Shown: positions 41,614-49,592, counted from the first letter of the stretch. The stretch is 64,000 bases of DNA from RUG420 sp045642465 (GCA_045642465.1 JAZUIY010000015.1:186001-250000), one strand, 5' to 3'. The notes: generated by a model not told the origin, from the sequence alone. A program made the numbers and translations.

Positions 41614-43026
41614 CTACGGGTTCCCTTGTTCACTTTCGTGGACTTTTGCGTCCATAGGCGATGTAGCATTTTCTTCTCCCTCTTTTGGCAGCTTCCTAAA
41701 GTAATTGGCGGCCAGGATAATGGCAGGGAGCATGGTTAAAACATATGCCAGCGGCTGGGCTTCCTGAATGCCGGCCAGGCCCCGAAGGGCAGCAAGAATG
41801 AAGATGGCCGGAAGGAAGATGACTCCGCCTCTGAGAGAGGACAAAATGACAGCCGGCAGTTTTTTGCCGGTGGCCTGGAAGACCATTTCGGTAACCATAG
41901 TAACGGGAACGGTCAACTGGGCAACACACATGAGCCGAAGGGCTCTGGTGCCGATTTCAACAACAGCTTGGTCATTTCTCATAATCCAAATGAGATCCGG
42001 AGCAAAAATAAATACGGCAATGCTGGCTAGGGTAATGGCAATTTCCGCAACCAACAGGGTGACTTTATAACCGCTGCGGACCCGAGAATACTTCCGGGCG
42101 CCGTAGTTGAAGGCAAAAATAGGCTGTCCCCCTTGTCCGATGCCCAAAGCAAAGGAGAAGATGAACATGGTAATGCGACTCACAATGGTCATGGCGGCAA
42201 CGGCTTCGTCCCCATATGGATTGGCTTCCCAGTTCAGGGCTACGGTGGTAACGCTGGCCAGGGCCTGACGCAGCAGGCTTGGTAGGCCGGTACCGCAGAT
42301 ATCCCCAATGAGGGCCCAGTCCAATGCAGCATTTTTGAAAGAAATCTGGCACTGGGTTTTGCCCCTTAAATACATGCTAAACAGTGCCAGGAAAGAAACT
42401 AAGTTACTGAGGGCGGTGGCAATACCTGCGCCGGCAATGCCCCAGTGGAATACCATAATGAAGAGGGCGTCCAGACCCATATTTAAAATGGTACCGGATA
42501 AAATACCGTACATACCAAGGGCTGCTTTCCCTTCATAACGGAGCAGGTTGTTGAGTACGAAACTCAGCATGGAGAACGGTGCCCCTAAGAGGATGCAGCG
42601 CATGTAGACAACCGCATACGGGGCAATGGTGTCGGTACTGCCTAAGAGGTAGACCAGGGGCTCGGCAAAAATGAGGCCGATAATACACATTAGTAAAGAG
42701 AACAGCAGGGTGGCAAAAAAGCCGGTGGAAGCCACACGGTTGGCTGCATCCTGTTTCTGCTCTCCCAGCCGTCGGGACAAAATGGACCCGGAACCGTGTC
42801 CAAACATAAAGCCGATGGCCTGGGTAATGGTCATAAAGCTAAACACAATGCCGGTGGCAGCACTGGCAGAGGTGCCGATTTTCCCTACAAAGAACGAGTC
42901 TACCAAGCTGTAGAAACTACTGATGAGCATGGTGACAATGGCGGGAGCGGCCAGGGAGACCAACAGTTTGGCAACGGGGGTCTCTGTCATTTTTTGATAT
43001 TGTAATTCGGTTTTGCTTGGTGCCAT
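41614..43026 (-). CDS. MATE family efflux transporter
   Basis: 470 aa, 12 hydrophobic helices in two halves. N-terminal half includes FYSLVDSFFVGKIG and GHGSGSILSRRLGE, the C-terminal half GIGQGGQPIFAFNYGA; this resembles the MepA branch that exports cationic drugs using Na+ or H+. The last ~25 residues are a charged tail. ATG 43026 has AGGAG 11 bp upstream; a GTG at 43038 overlaps that RBS and is less likely. It follows nth directly, so it is the last gene of the acyltransferase-nth-MATE operon. Confidence 0.92.
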   Translation of the reverse strand: MAPSKTELQYQKMTETPVAKLLVSLAAPAIVTMLISSFYSLVDSFFVGKIGTSASAATGIVFSFMTITQAIGFMFGHGSGSILSRRLGEQKQDAANRVASTGFFATLLFSLLMCIIGLIFAEPLVYLLGSTDTIAPYAVVYMRCILLGAPFSMLSFVLNNLLRYEGKAALGMYGILSGTILNMGLDALFIMVFHWGIAGAGIATALSNLVSFLALFSMYLRGKTQCQISFKNAALDWALIGDICGTGLPSLLRQALASVTTVALNWEANPYGDEAVAAMTIVSRITMFIFSFALGIGQGGQPIFAFNYGARKYSRVRSGYKVTLLVAEIAITLASIAVFIFAPDLIWIMRNDQAVVEIGTRALRLMCVAQLTVPVTMVTEMVFQATGKKLPAVILSSLRGGVIFLPAIFILAALRGLAGIQEAQPLAYVLTMLPAIILAANYFRKLPKEGEENATSPMDAKVHESEQGNP

Positions 43027-43040
43027 AAATGGCGTCACTC

Positions 43041-43670
43041 CTAAATCTTTTTCTTACAAACGTCCGTTAAAATGCAAGCCTCGCAATGGGCGGCTCTGGC
43101 GGTACAGCAGGCCCTTCCGTGCATGACGCAGCGGTGGCAGAAGTTGTTGCTTTCTTCCGGTGGAAGCAGCTGCCGCAGTTCCAGTTCCACTTTTTTCGGG
43201 TCCTTGGTTTCCACCAGGCCAATGCGGTTGGCAATCCGGATCAAATGGGTGTCCGTAACCACGGAACCCGGAATATGGTAAATATCTCCACAGATAAGGT
43301 TGGCGGTTTTCCGGCCAACACCCTGGAGTTTGGTGAGTTCTTCTACACTGTCCGGAATGGAACCGTGGTAGACGTCTAAAATCTGCTGAGCCATGATGAC
43401 CAGGTCTCTGGCCTTGGTGTGATAAAAGCCGGTGGAACGAATGAGTTCTTCCACGTCTTCTACGTCCGCCTTGGACATGGCCTCCGGAGTGGGATATTTG
43501 GCAAACAAATCCGGGGTGACAATATTGACTCTGGCGTCGGTGCACTGGGCCGAAAGCCGGGTGGCTACCAACAGCTGATATGGGTCAGATGCCACCAGAG
43601 AACATTCCGGATTAGGATATTCTTGTTTTAATAAATCCACGCACTGTAAGGCGCGTTCTTTCTTGGTCAT
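43041..43670 (-). CDS. nth: Endonuclease III
   Basis: 209 aa. Base-excision DNA glycosylase/AP lyase for oxidised pyrimidines. The helix-hairpin-helix LQGVGRKTAN contains catalytic Lys121, and Asp140 (VTDTH) is the second catalytic residue. The [4Fe-4S] site is C189-x6-C196-x2-C199-x5-C205. Two further Cys (178, 181) lie just ahead. It starts 9 bp after the upstream acyltransferase gene, so these are co-transcribed. Confidence 0.97.
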   Translation of the reverse strand: MTKKERALQCVDLLKQEYPNPECSLVASDPYQLLVATRLSAQCTDARVNIVTPDLFAKYPTPEAMSKADVEDVEELIRSTGFYHTKARDLVIMAQQILDVYHGSIPDSVEELTKLQGVGRKTANLICGDIYHIPGSVVTDTHLIRIANRIGLVETKDPKKVELELRQLLPPEESNNFCHRCVMHGRACCTARAAHCEACILTDVCKKKI

Positions 43671-43679
43671 AGGGCCTCC

Positions 43680-44453
43680 CTAGAGTAGATTACAAATAAG
43701 ATATGCCAGTCCGTAAAGAACCGGGACATGGAGTAAATAGAGCAGCAATGCATGGGTTCCCAGCCAGTCTAACGGAGCCACCCGTTTTGGGTACATCCAA
43801 GTAGGGAAAAGCCCGTCTTTGGCGTAGATGCCCAAATAAGTCCCTGCTAAGAACAGAAATAGGTTGGGAAGAAGTGGAAAATAGTCTGCAGAATAAAAGG
43901 TGTCCGGGTTCATAAAGCCCAGCCAAAACAGGCCGTTCCCTTCATAGAGGGAAGCGGGCAGGGAAAGGGACAATGGGCCCGGCAAGCCCAGGAACCCGGC
44001 CGGGATGCCGTAACACAGCAGGTAAAGCAAGCTGAATACGGTGACACCCACCGGAGGGGACAATTTGCTGAGCGGCTTTTCCAACAGGGCAAACAGCAGG
44101 ATGCAAAGGCCCAGCAAATGGAGAATGCCAAAGCGGTCCTCTGCACCGGTAATCCCAATTTTCGGGAAGAGCCCTACGGTCAACAGGCTGAAGACCAAGG
44201 CAAGCCCTACCAGTTTGAACCCTCGTTTTACGTTGCTTCGGGACAGTTTGGAACTGATGCCGCAGATGAGAATAAACATGGCGGCAAAAGGCGGTTCCAA
44301 GGGCGTTAAACCGGCCAGCAGATAGTTGGCCCAGCCCAGTCCAAAAAAGGTTCCGAAGACAATGACGCCGTGATAAATAATCATGGCAAACACGCAGAAG
44401 CCCCGGATTTCATCCAGCAGCGCAATGCGGGTTTGGTTCTTTCCGTCTTCCAT
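43680..44453 (-). CDS. Membrane acyltransferase-like protein (heparan-alpha-glucosaminide N-acetyltransferase domain, DUF1624)
   Basis: 257 aa, about seven to eight hydrophobic helices. The start RIALLDEIRGFCVFAMIIYHG, with R and H in the first helix, matches the DUF1624/HGSNAT-type membrane acyltransferases; the C-terminal PLDWLGTHALLLYLLHVPVLYG is also typical. Substrate unknown; a role in modifying a cell-envelope sugar is inference. It is the first gene of the operon with nth and the MATE gene and is divergent from the HAD gene at 44563. Confidence 0.85.
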   Translation of the reverse strand: MEDGKNQTRIALLDEIRGFCVFAMIIYHGVIVFGTFFGLGWANYLLAGLTPLEPPFAAMFILICGISSKLSRSNVKRGFKLVGLALVFSLLTVGLFPKIGITGAEDRFGILHLLGLCILLFALLEKPLSKLSPPVGVTVFSLLYLLCYGIPAGFLGLPGPLSLSLPASLYEGNGLFWLGFMNPDTFYSADYFPLLPNLFLFLAGTYLGIYAKDGLFPTWMYPKRVAPLDWLGTHALLLYLLHVPVLYGLAYLICNLL

Positions 44454-44500
44454 GGGTTCACCGTCCTTTTTCTCACCCCGAAATTATACCATAATAAAGG

Positions 44501-44529
44501 TTGCACTTATATGGGAAAACAGGCAAAAT
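44501..44529 (+). promoter_or_regulatory. Promoter candidate for the HAD phosphatase gene
   Basis: TTGCAC (44501-44506), 17-bp spacer, CAAAAT (44524-44529), in the 109-bp divergent region. A TATAAT on the minus strand (44488-44483) may serve the acyltransferase operon but lacks a good -35. Confidence 0.45.
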
Positions 44530-44562
44530 AGTACTAATGATTTTGAGAAAGGAGCGGGTTTT

Positions 44563-45216
44563 ATGCCACGGTTTGATGCCGTTTTGTTTGACTTTGACGG
44601 TACCATTGCGGATACCAGCCGGGGCATCAAAAACGCCATCCGTTATTCATTGAAGGAAAAGCAAATCCCTGTGGGCGATGAAGCTGCTTTAGATTACTTC
44701 ATTGGCCCGCCTCTTTATGATGGGTATCATTACGTGTACCATACCGAAGAGCCACTGACCAGTGAACTGGTAGAACTCTACCGGGTTTACTACGGAAAGC
44801 AGGGGGTTTACGAATTAGAACTGTACCCAGGAGTAAAGGAACTGTTGGAAACGCTGAAGGCCGCCGGCATCAAGACCGCCGTAACGTCTTCCAAGCCTAT
44901 GCACTTTCTTTCCATGGCCGTTCCGTCCGTGGGCATCGACCATCTGTTTGATGCCATCATAGGGCCGGAACTGAAAAACAAGGAATCCAACAAGACCCAG
45001 CTGGTGCAGTCCGGCATGGCCCGTCTCGGCCTGACGGACCCGTCCCGGGTCTGCATGGTGGGAGACCGTCATTACGACATTACCGGCGGGAAAAATGCCG
45101 GCACCGTTTCCTATGGGGTCACCTACGGATTTGGTTCCCCGGAGGAACTTTTGAAGGCCGGAGCAGACGCTTTGGCAGACAGTCCGGAAGAACTGAAAAA
45201 TATGTTATTGACATAA
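44563..45216 (+). CDS. HAD family hydrolase (phosphoglycolate phosphatase-like)
   Basis: 217 aa. Motif I DFDGTIADT (residues 10-18), motif II VTSSK, Lys in the KESNKTQL region, and motif IV MVGDRHYDITGGKNAG. The cap domain fits the Gph/PpaX subfamily; the substrate could be phosphoglycolate, pyrophosphate or a sugar phosphate. ATG 44563 follows AAAGGAG; a long upstream open frame from 44383 is antisense to the acyltransferase gene and is rejected. Confidence 0.88.
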   Translation: MPRFDAVLFDFDGTIADTSRGIKNAIRYSLKEKQIPVGDEAALDYFIGPPLYDGYHYVYHTEEPLTSELVELYRVYYGKQGVYELELYPGVKELLETLKAAGIKTAVTSSKPMHFLSMAVPSVGIDHLFDAIIGPELKNKESNKTQLVQSGMARLGLTDPSRVCMVGDRHYDITGGKNAGTVSYGVTYGFGSPEELLKAGADALADSPEELKNMLLT

Positions 45217-45261
45217 GGCTTTTTCCTCTGTATATTATCTTCAGAAAACCGCAAATACCTG

Positions 45262-45290
45262 TTGACAACGTGAATGGGGTTCGATATAAT
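45262..45290 (+). promoter_or_regulatory. Perfect consensus promoter for the tRNA genes
   Basis: TTGACA (45262-45267), 17-bp spacer, TATAAT (45285-45290). tRNA-Met begins 20 bp downstream. Confidence 0.92.
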
Positions 45291-45309
45291 AAATCTCGCT
45301 TTAACACAT

Positions 45310-45386
45310 GGCGGGATAGCTCAGTTGGCTAGAGCACTCGGTTCATACCCGGGGTGTCGTTGGTTCGAATCCTACTCCCGCTACCA
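45310..45386 (+). tRNA. tRNA-Met (anticodon CAT)
   Basis: 77 nt including encoded CCA. Acceptor GGCGGGA pairs with TCCCGCT (one G-U at the first pair). The anticodon stem CTCGG/CCGGG encloses TTCATAC, anticodon CAT; T arm GGTTCGAATCC. The anticodon stem lacks the three consecutive G-C pairs of initiator tRNA, so it is probably the elongator; a lysidine-modified tRNA-Ile2 cannot be formally excluded. Confidence 0.95.
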
Positions 45387-45390
45387 ATTT

Positions 45391-45465
45391 GGCCCGGTGG
45401 TCAAGCGGTTAAGACACCGCCCTTTCACGGCGGTAACACGAGTTCGATTCTCGTCCGGGTCACCA
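45391..45465 (+). tRNA. tRNA-Glu (anticodon TTC)
   Basis: 75 nt including CCA. Acceptor GGCCCGG pairs with CCGGGTC (one G-U). The anticodon stem ACCGC / GCGGT holds CCTTTCACG, anticodon TTC. It is 4 nt after tRNA-Met in one transcript. Confidence 0.96.
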
Positions 45466-45466
45466 C

Positions 45467-45500
45467 AAAAAACTCCCAACCTTTAGGTTGGGAGTTTTTT
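45467..45500. terminator. Bidirectional terminator of the tRNA unit and the convergent HAD gene
   Basis: AACTCCCAACCT / AGGTTGGGAGTT with A-run before and T-run after. The minus-strand HAD gene stops 3 bp away. Confidence 0.92.
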
Positions 45501-45503
45501 ATT

Positions 45504-46163
45504 TTATCTTTCGTTAGAAAAAAGGGAAATGGCTTCCTTTGCCGATTCCAATATGGCTGCGGTCTGGGCGGCCACTTCTTCACAGGGAACCTTCATATCC
45601 AAAATGCAAATGCCAGGAATGCCGGCATTTACTGCGGCCCGGATGCCGTTTTCAGAGTCTTCGAAAACCACTGCATCGCCTGGGTCAGTGCCATTCTGCG
45701 TTAAGCATTTTTGGAAGATTTCCGGGTTTGGCTTGGAGTGACTGATTTGATCCCCGCAGATTTGAAAGGCGAAGAACTGGCTCAAGTTTGCCATTTTTAG
45801 GAAGGTGGCAACGGTACTGCTTTGGGTAGAGGAGGCCACGCAGCAGGTGACGCCCTGCTCTAAAAAGAACGCTAAAAGCTCCGGAATGCCTTCCTTAATA
45901 GGAGGCCCTTCCCGTAACACCCGTGCTCTGCAACGGTCTTCGGTCTTTTGATAAACCTCTTCTGCCGGGAAGTCTTCACCGTAGTTTTCCCGGGCCCGCT
46001 TCATGAGGGTTGTACCGGCAGTGCCCATGGTGTACATGTACTTTTCCATGTCCTGCTGGTAGCCATATTCGGCCAATACTTTGGCGTTTTCTTCCTTCAT
46101 GAGACGCTCGGTGTCAAAAATGAGACCGTCCATGTCAAAGATGGCAAGCTGTGGTAGTTTCAT
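45504..46163 (-). CDS. HAD family phosphatase/phosphomutase (beta-phosphoglucomutase-like)
   Basis: 219 aa. Motif I FDMDGLIFDTE at residues 9-19, motif II VASSTQ, KPNPEIF (Lys), and motif IV VFEDSENGIRAA. The DGLIFDTE form is typical of sugar-phosphate phosphatases and mutases of the PGMB/YcjU type. The cap is all helical. The substrate is unknown. It is 22 bp downstream of the ECF S-component gene and shares its direction. Confidence 0.88.
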   Translation of the reverse strand: MKLPQLAIFDMDGLIFDTERLMKEENAKVLAEYGYQQDMEKYMYTMGTAGTTLMKRARENYGEDFPAEEVYQKTEDRCRARVLREGPPIKEGIPELLAFFLEQGVTCCVASSTQSSTVATFLKMANLSQFFAFQICGDQISHSKPNPEIFQKCLTQNGTDPGDAVVFEDSENGIRAAVNAGIPGICILDMKVPCEEVAAQTAAILESAKEAISLFSNER

Positions 46164-46185
46164 AGTGTAACCGCTTTCGGTAAGA

Positions 46186-46797
46186 TTAGTGGAAGTTTTT
46201 CAGCGCCTTAAATAAGGCGGTGCCCAAGGCTGCAGAAAGAATGGTGCAGACAACAGCTTCTACAATACCGTTGATTCCAACAAAGCCGGTGGTAAAGGCA
46301 AGCATGTTGGTAGCACCTAAGCCGCTGGCAATTCCCTGCACGAAGTCGGTCTTCCAGAAGAAGGCCAAAAGGCAGCCCATGAAAAACAGGGTATTCAGCA
46401 GTGGTCCAAGCAGGCCGGCCAAGGTAAAGGTCAGCGGGGTTTTCTTTTTCCATGCTGCGCAGAATAAACCCACGAGGAGACCCATAAGGGTACGGGTTAC
46501 CACGCAGGTAATAAACATATAAACTGGTTGGATGTTAAATAACATCAGTCCAAAGGCACTCATGCCGGATACGGCTTGAATAAAACTGGTGATACCAAAG
46601 GCAAATCCGAGGAAGGTACTTGCTTTGTAGTCCAGTAAAATTGCCCCCAAAACAACCGGTACCGTAATAAAGGTAATTTCCAGTCCGGCGGTTTTCAAAT
46701 AGCCAATTGGGGTAAAGGCCATGAGAATCAGAATGGCCAACAGAGAGGCCAGTTGGGTCAGGTAGAGAATCTTTGGATTCATTCTTTGCTTATTCAT
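46186..46797 (-). CDS. ECF transporter S component (vitamin substrate-binding subunit)
   Basis: 203 aa, five to six hydrophobic helices. The start ILYLTQLASLLAILILMAFTPIGYLK followed (after a gap) by ITFITVPVVLGAILLDYKAS resembles remembered PF12822-type S components such as the pantothenate type; the vitamin is not certain. It would dock on a shared EcfT-EcfA module encoded elsewhere. ATG 46797 has AAAGGAG 6 bp upstream. A promoter and an inverted repeat lie in its leader. Confidence 0.82.
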   Translation of the reverse strand: MNKQRMNPKILYLTQLASLLAILILMAFTPIGYLKTAGLEITFITVPVVLGAILLDYKASTFLGFAFGITSFIQAVSGMSAFGLMLFNIQPVYMFITCVVTRTLMGLLVGLFCAAWKKKTPLTFTLAGLLGPLLNTLFFMGCLLAFFWKTDFVQGIASGLGATNMLAFTTGFVGINGIVEAVVCTILSAALGTALFKALKNFH

Positions 46798-46818
46798 TTT
46801 TAACTCCTTTGCTACTGT

Positions 46819-46832
46819 TCCGAAGGTTCGGA
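46819..46832. promoter_or_regulatory. Inverted repeat in the ECF gene leader
   Basis: TCCGAA-GG-TTCGGA between the promoter and the RBS of the S-component gene. It may be an operator or a small RNA hairpin. Confidence 0.45.
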
Positions 46833-46855
46833 TATAGTGCATTTATGGTAAGGCC

Positions 46856-46883
46856 ATTATAGCCTTTTCAGAGGACAATGCAA
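46856..46883 (-). promoter_or_regulatory. Promoter for the ECF S-component gene
   Basis: On the minus strand TTGCAT (46883-46878), 16-bp spacer, TATAAT (46861-46856), about 60 bp before the ATG. Confidence 0.7.
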
Positions 46884-47349
46884 CTTTTATTTTTCGTCAT
46901 TTTGGTTGGTCTTTTTTTCCGTACTTTTTATCAAGTTTTTATAACGGTTCGTAGTGAAAATTTTGTCAAGGAAAATCTTTTCCGCAAAACGGTATAAAGA
47001 CCCGAAAAGCTTGTAAAATAGCCACAAATTTATTGGCTTTTAGACGGTTTCCACAGAGTTTTAAACATTTTACCCCACAAAATTAATACAAATAGTATTA
47101 TATTTCCAAAACAGAACTAAAACTAGGGTATTGACACCGTTTTTCCGCAAAAACACGCCAAAAACAAGGTGGATAAGTCCAAAACAAGGGCCGAAACCGC
47201 TGGGTAATTCTGCGATTTCGGCCTGATTTTTTAGTAATTTTGGCAAATGTCCCCTTGAATATTACAAATTGTTGTTAAACATTTTTGTTATTTCCCTGTT
47301 TCACACTTTCGAGGATAAAAGTGCGTGTTTTACCTATGGGCTTTGTGGC
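46884..47349. other. AT-rich intergenic region between the ECF gene and rarA
   Basis: No gene seen in about 470 bp. It holds two near-matches to DnaA boxes (TTTCCACAG near 47049; CTTATCCAC on the minus strand near 47170-47178), two copies of a CCAAAA(A)CAAGG element near 47159-47189, two copies of TTTTCCGCAAAA near 46979 and 47140, and the hairpin at 47189-47232. Confidence 0.6.
47189..47232. terminator. Hairpin downstream of rarA
   Basis: GGCCGAAACCGC / GCGATTTCGGCC (one mismatch) with an 11-nt loop. A strong T-run (TGATTTTTT) follows on the + strand; on the minus strand, the direction of rarA, only CCTTGTTTT follows. Since no + gene is upstream, its direction of action is unclear. Confidence 0.55.
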
Positions 47350-48621
47350 TTATTTGCCGGATTTGATCTGGTCCCAATATGCCTTGGCAGCTTGTTCGGT
47401 TTTGTTTTCTCCCGGTACATAATAGGTGACATTTTTAATGGCATCTGGAAGATATTGTTGCGCCAACCAATGGTTCGGGTAATTGTGGGGGTATTCGTAG
47501 AACTGACCCTTGTTTTGGTTGTCCTCGCCGTCAAAGTGTTTGTTTTGCAGCTGCCGTGGAATGGGACCGGATTTGCCGGCTTCAATATCGGCAGCAGCGG
47601 TGTCGTAGGCTACATAGGCACTGTTGGATTTCGGACTGGTGGCTACGAGAACCACGGCGTCTGCCAACGGAATGCGGGCCTCCGGCAGCCCCAGCTGCAA
47701 CGCCATGTCACAGGCGCTCTTTACAATCGGGATAATCTGCGGATAGGCCAGGCCCACATCTTCGCAGGCGCAGACCATGAGGCGGCGAATGGCCGACGGC
47801 ATGTCACCGGCAGTGAGAAGGCGGGCTAAGTAGTGTAGTGCTGCATCCGGATCAGAGCCCCGCAGGCTCTTTTGGAAGGCACTGATGATGTCGTAATGAT
47901 CGTCTCCCGCCTTGTCATAGCGCATGGCCGTTTTCTGGGTGACCTGTTCCACCAGGTCTGCAGAAACCGGCACTTCGCTGCCGGTACCGGCGGCGCAGGC
48001 CAATACGCAAAGCTCCACGGTGTTGATGGCTTTGCGCACGTCCCCGCCGGCACTCCGTGCAATATCCATGGTTACGCCCTCTTCCGGCAGGTAGCTGACG
48101 CCGTTCTCTTCCGACAGAACGGAGAAGGCGCGGATGACAGCCTTCTCAATTTCTTCCGGCGTAACGCTTTTGAATTCAAAGACGGTACAGCGGCTAATGA
48201 CAGCGTTGTAGACGTAGAAATACGGGTTTTCGGTGGTGGAAGCAATCATGGTAATTTGACCGCTTTCCAAATATTCCAGCAAGGACTGCTGCTGTTTCTT
48301 GTTGAAGTACTGGATTTCGTCCAGGTAGAGCAAGATGCCGTTGGGCGCAACCAGGGTGTTCAAATCCGAAACCATGTCTTTGATGTCGGAAATGGACGCA
48401 TTGGTGGCGTTGAGGCGATACAGTCTCTTATTGGTCTTTGCAGCAATGATGCTGGCAAGGGTGGTTTTCCCGATGCCGGACGGACCGTAAAAGATTAAAT
48501 TGGGAATGGTGCCGGACTCAATGATGTTCCGAAGGGCTTTCCCTTCCTCCAGCAAGTGTTTTTGTCCCACAATTTCGTCCAGGTTCTTCGGACGAATGCG
48601 GTCGGCAAGTGGAGATGCCAT
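47350..48621 (-). CDS. rarA: Replication-associated recombination protein A (AAA+ ATPase)
   Basis: 423 aa. RarA (MgsA/WRNIP1 family) acts at stalled replication forks. Walker A GPSGIGKT is at 46-53, Walker B LYLDE at 98-102, then sensor 1 ASTTENP and an arginine finger in SRC, with the tetramerisation C-terminal domain (KPVxxP-like region replaced by DAVVLVATSPKSNSAY). The N-terminus PLADRIRPKNLDEIVGQ is typical. GGAGGA precedes ATG 48621. It is the first gene read leftward from the S10-operon divergent region. Confidence 0.95.
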   Translation of the reverse strand: MASPLADRIRPKNLDEIVGQKHLLEEGKALRNIIESGTIPNLIFYGPSGIGKTTLASIIAAKTNKRLYRLNATNASISDIKDMVSDLNTLVAPNGILLYLDEIQYFNKKQQQSLLEYLESGQITMIASTTENPYFYVYNAVISRCTVFEFKSVTPEEIEKAVIRAFSVLSEENGVSYLPEEGVTMDIARSAGGDVRKAINTVELCVLACAAGTGSEVPVSADLVEQVTQKTAMRYDKAGDDHYDIISAFQKSLRGSDPDAALHYLARLLTAGDMPSAIRRLMVCACEDVGLAYPQIIPIVKSACDMALQLGLPEARIPLADAVVLVATSPKSNSAYVAYDTAAADIEAGKSGPIPRQLQNKHFDGEDNQNKGQFYEYPHNYPNHWLAQQYLPDAIKNVTYYVPGENKTEQAAKAYWDQIKSGK

Positions 48622-48858
48622 AAATCCTCCCTGAAGCCCCCAAAAAGGGCCTTTTTATATATTATAATGTAATGGAAATGCACAAACTTTTCTTTGGCGC
48701 TTTATATATATAAGTATTATAGTACACGAAACGGCACGGGGTAAACCTACATTTAGTGGGGGAGCCCCTTTTTTCACCCACATTTAGGGCTTGTCTAAAG
48801 TGCCGAATTTACCCGGGGTAAGTTTATGAAAAAAGCCCAAATTTTCGCAAAAAAACTA
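48622..48858. other. Divergent intergenic region between rarA and the S10 operon
   Basis: About 240 bp upstream of the S10 promoter. It contains a TATAAT on the minus strand (48666-48661) likely used by rarA, a run of TATATATA near 48700, and a short GC hairpin with T-run at 48756-48774. ACATTTAG occurs twice (48749-48756 and 48780-48787). No coding sequence was identified. Confidence 0.6.
48756..48774 (+). terminator. Short terminator-like hairpin without an upstream gene
   Basis: GGGG-GAG-CCCC followed by six T. No + strand gene lies upstream for over 3 kb, so it would end only a short RNA or antisense transcription of rarA. Confidence 0.4.
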
Positions 48859-48887
48859 TTGCATCGGGGGTTGCTCTATGGTACTAT
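48859..48887 (+). promoter_or_regulatory. Probable S10 operon promoter
   Basis: TTGCAT (48859-48864), 17-bp spacer, TACTAT (48882-48887). Transcription would start near 48893, giving a leader of about 300 nt before rpsJ. Confidence 0.65.
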
Positions 48888-48892
48888 TTTTA

Positions 48893-49200
48893 GGCACGTG
48901 AACTGGGCCCTATTGCGCCCAAAAACACGCAGAGATATGCGAAGATGCGGGAGGTGGCCGTCCCTGAGACGGGAAATTTCCGCGGAGTATGTCCGATTTT
49001 AAACCGGGCGAAACCAATATGTGTTTCCGGGGTACACTCGCGCGTACCGCCTGAAACCACGCTGTTTTTGCTGCCCGAACCCAAAGCTACTCACGAGCTT
49101 TGCCTTCAGGTTTTTTAATTACTGAATGGGGAAACACCCGGTTCAGTGTACAAAGACAGCAAGAAGCCCGCCAGACTTAACGCTCTAGGAGGAGTAAAAA
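48893..49200 (+). promoter_or_regulatory. Structured leader of the S10 operon with possible attenuator
   Basis: Non-coding, rich in local hairpins: GGGC/GCCC (48905-48920), CCGTC/GACGG (48958-48972), GAAAC/GTTTC (49010-49027), GGTAC/GTACC (49031-49048), CAAAGCT/AGCTTTG (49082-49102). CCTGAA (49050-49055) can pair with TTCAGG (49105-49110), which is followed directly by six T, a terminator shape. CTGAA at 49122-49126 and TTCAG at 49142-49146 give alternative partners. It matches no riboswitch or T-box I know; no gene is present. Confidence 0.6.
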
Positions 49201-49512
49201 ATGGCAGTAAAAGAAAAAATCAGAATCAGACTCAAAGGCTACGATCACAACCTGGTTGATATCGCAGCAGAAAAGATTGTTGAAACTGCAAAGCGCACCG
49301 GCGCCAAGGTTTCCGGTCCTGTTCCACTTCCAACTGAAAAGGAAGTTGTAACTATCCTTCGTGCTACTCACAAGTACAAGGACAGCCGTGAACAGTTTGA
49401 GCAGAGAACCCACAAAAGACTCATCGACATCCTCAGACCATCCAACAAAACTGTTGAGGCTCTGACAGGTCTTGAGCTTCCTGCCGGCGTTGAAATCGAA
49501 ATCAAGCTCTAA
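49201..49512 (+). CDS. rpsJ: 30S ribosomal protein S10
   Basis: 103 aa. S10 sits in the 30S head and also serves as NusE in transcription antitermination. KIRIRLKGYDHNLVD at the start and HKRLIDILRPS near the end are standard. AGGAGGAG lies 7 bp before the ATG. It is the first gene of the joined S10-spc-alpha cluster, behind the long leader. Confidence 0.98.
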   Translation: MAVKEKIRIRLKGYDHNLVDIAAEKIVETAKRTGAKVSGPVPLPTEKEVVTILRATHKYKDSREQFEQRTHKRLIDILRPSNKTVEALTGLELPAGVEIEIKL

Positions 49513-49551
49513 TCCAGGATTAGAACGCAGACTTCAACCCGTAGGGTCATG

Positions 49552-49567
49552 TTGGCGTAAGGCCAAC
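49552..49567 (+). other. Hairpin in the rpsJ-rplC gap
   Basis: GTTGGC / GCCAAC with a short loop, about 25 bp before the rplC ATG in the 80-bp gap, the longest gap between rpsJ and rpsD. It could tune processing or L3 translation. Confidence 0.45.
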
Positions 49568-49592
49568 CAATAACCATTAGGAGGTATTTATT

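Noticed and set aside
40547..41704. Long + strand open frame opposite purC
   Set aside because: purC on the minus strand is unmistakable; the frame crosses its promoter and terminator.
44383..44562. N-terminal extension of the HAD phosphatase to 277 aa
   Set aside because: The extra part is antisense to the acyltransferase gene and crosses the promoter; motif I begins at residue 10 from ATG 44563.
45310..45386. Initiator tRNA-Met
   Set aside because: The anticodon stem does not have three consecutive G-C pairs and the first acceptor pair is G-U instead of a mismatch.
47040..47180. Chromosomal replication origin near rarA
   Set aside because: Only two imperfect DnaA boxes, no dnaA or dnaN nearby and no cluster of boxes.
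48893..49200. T-box, purine, SAM or L10-type leader upstream of rpsJ
   Set aside because: The T-box core (GGGTGGNACC-type antiterminator) and the conserved cores of the other classes are not present.
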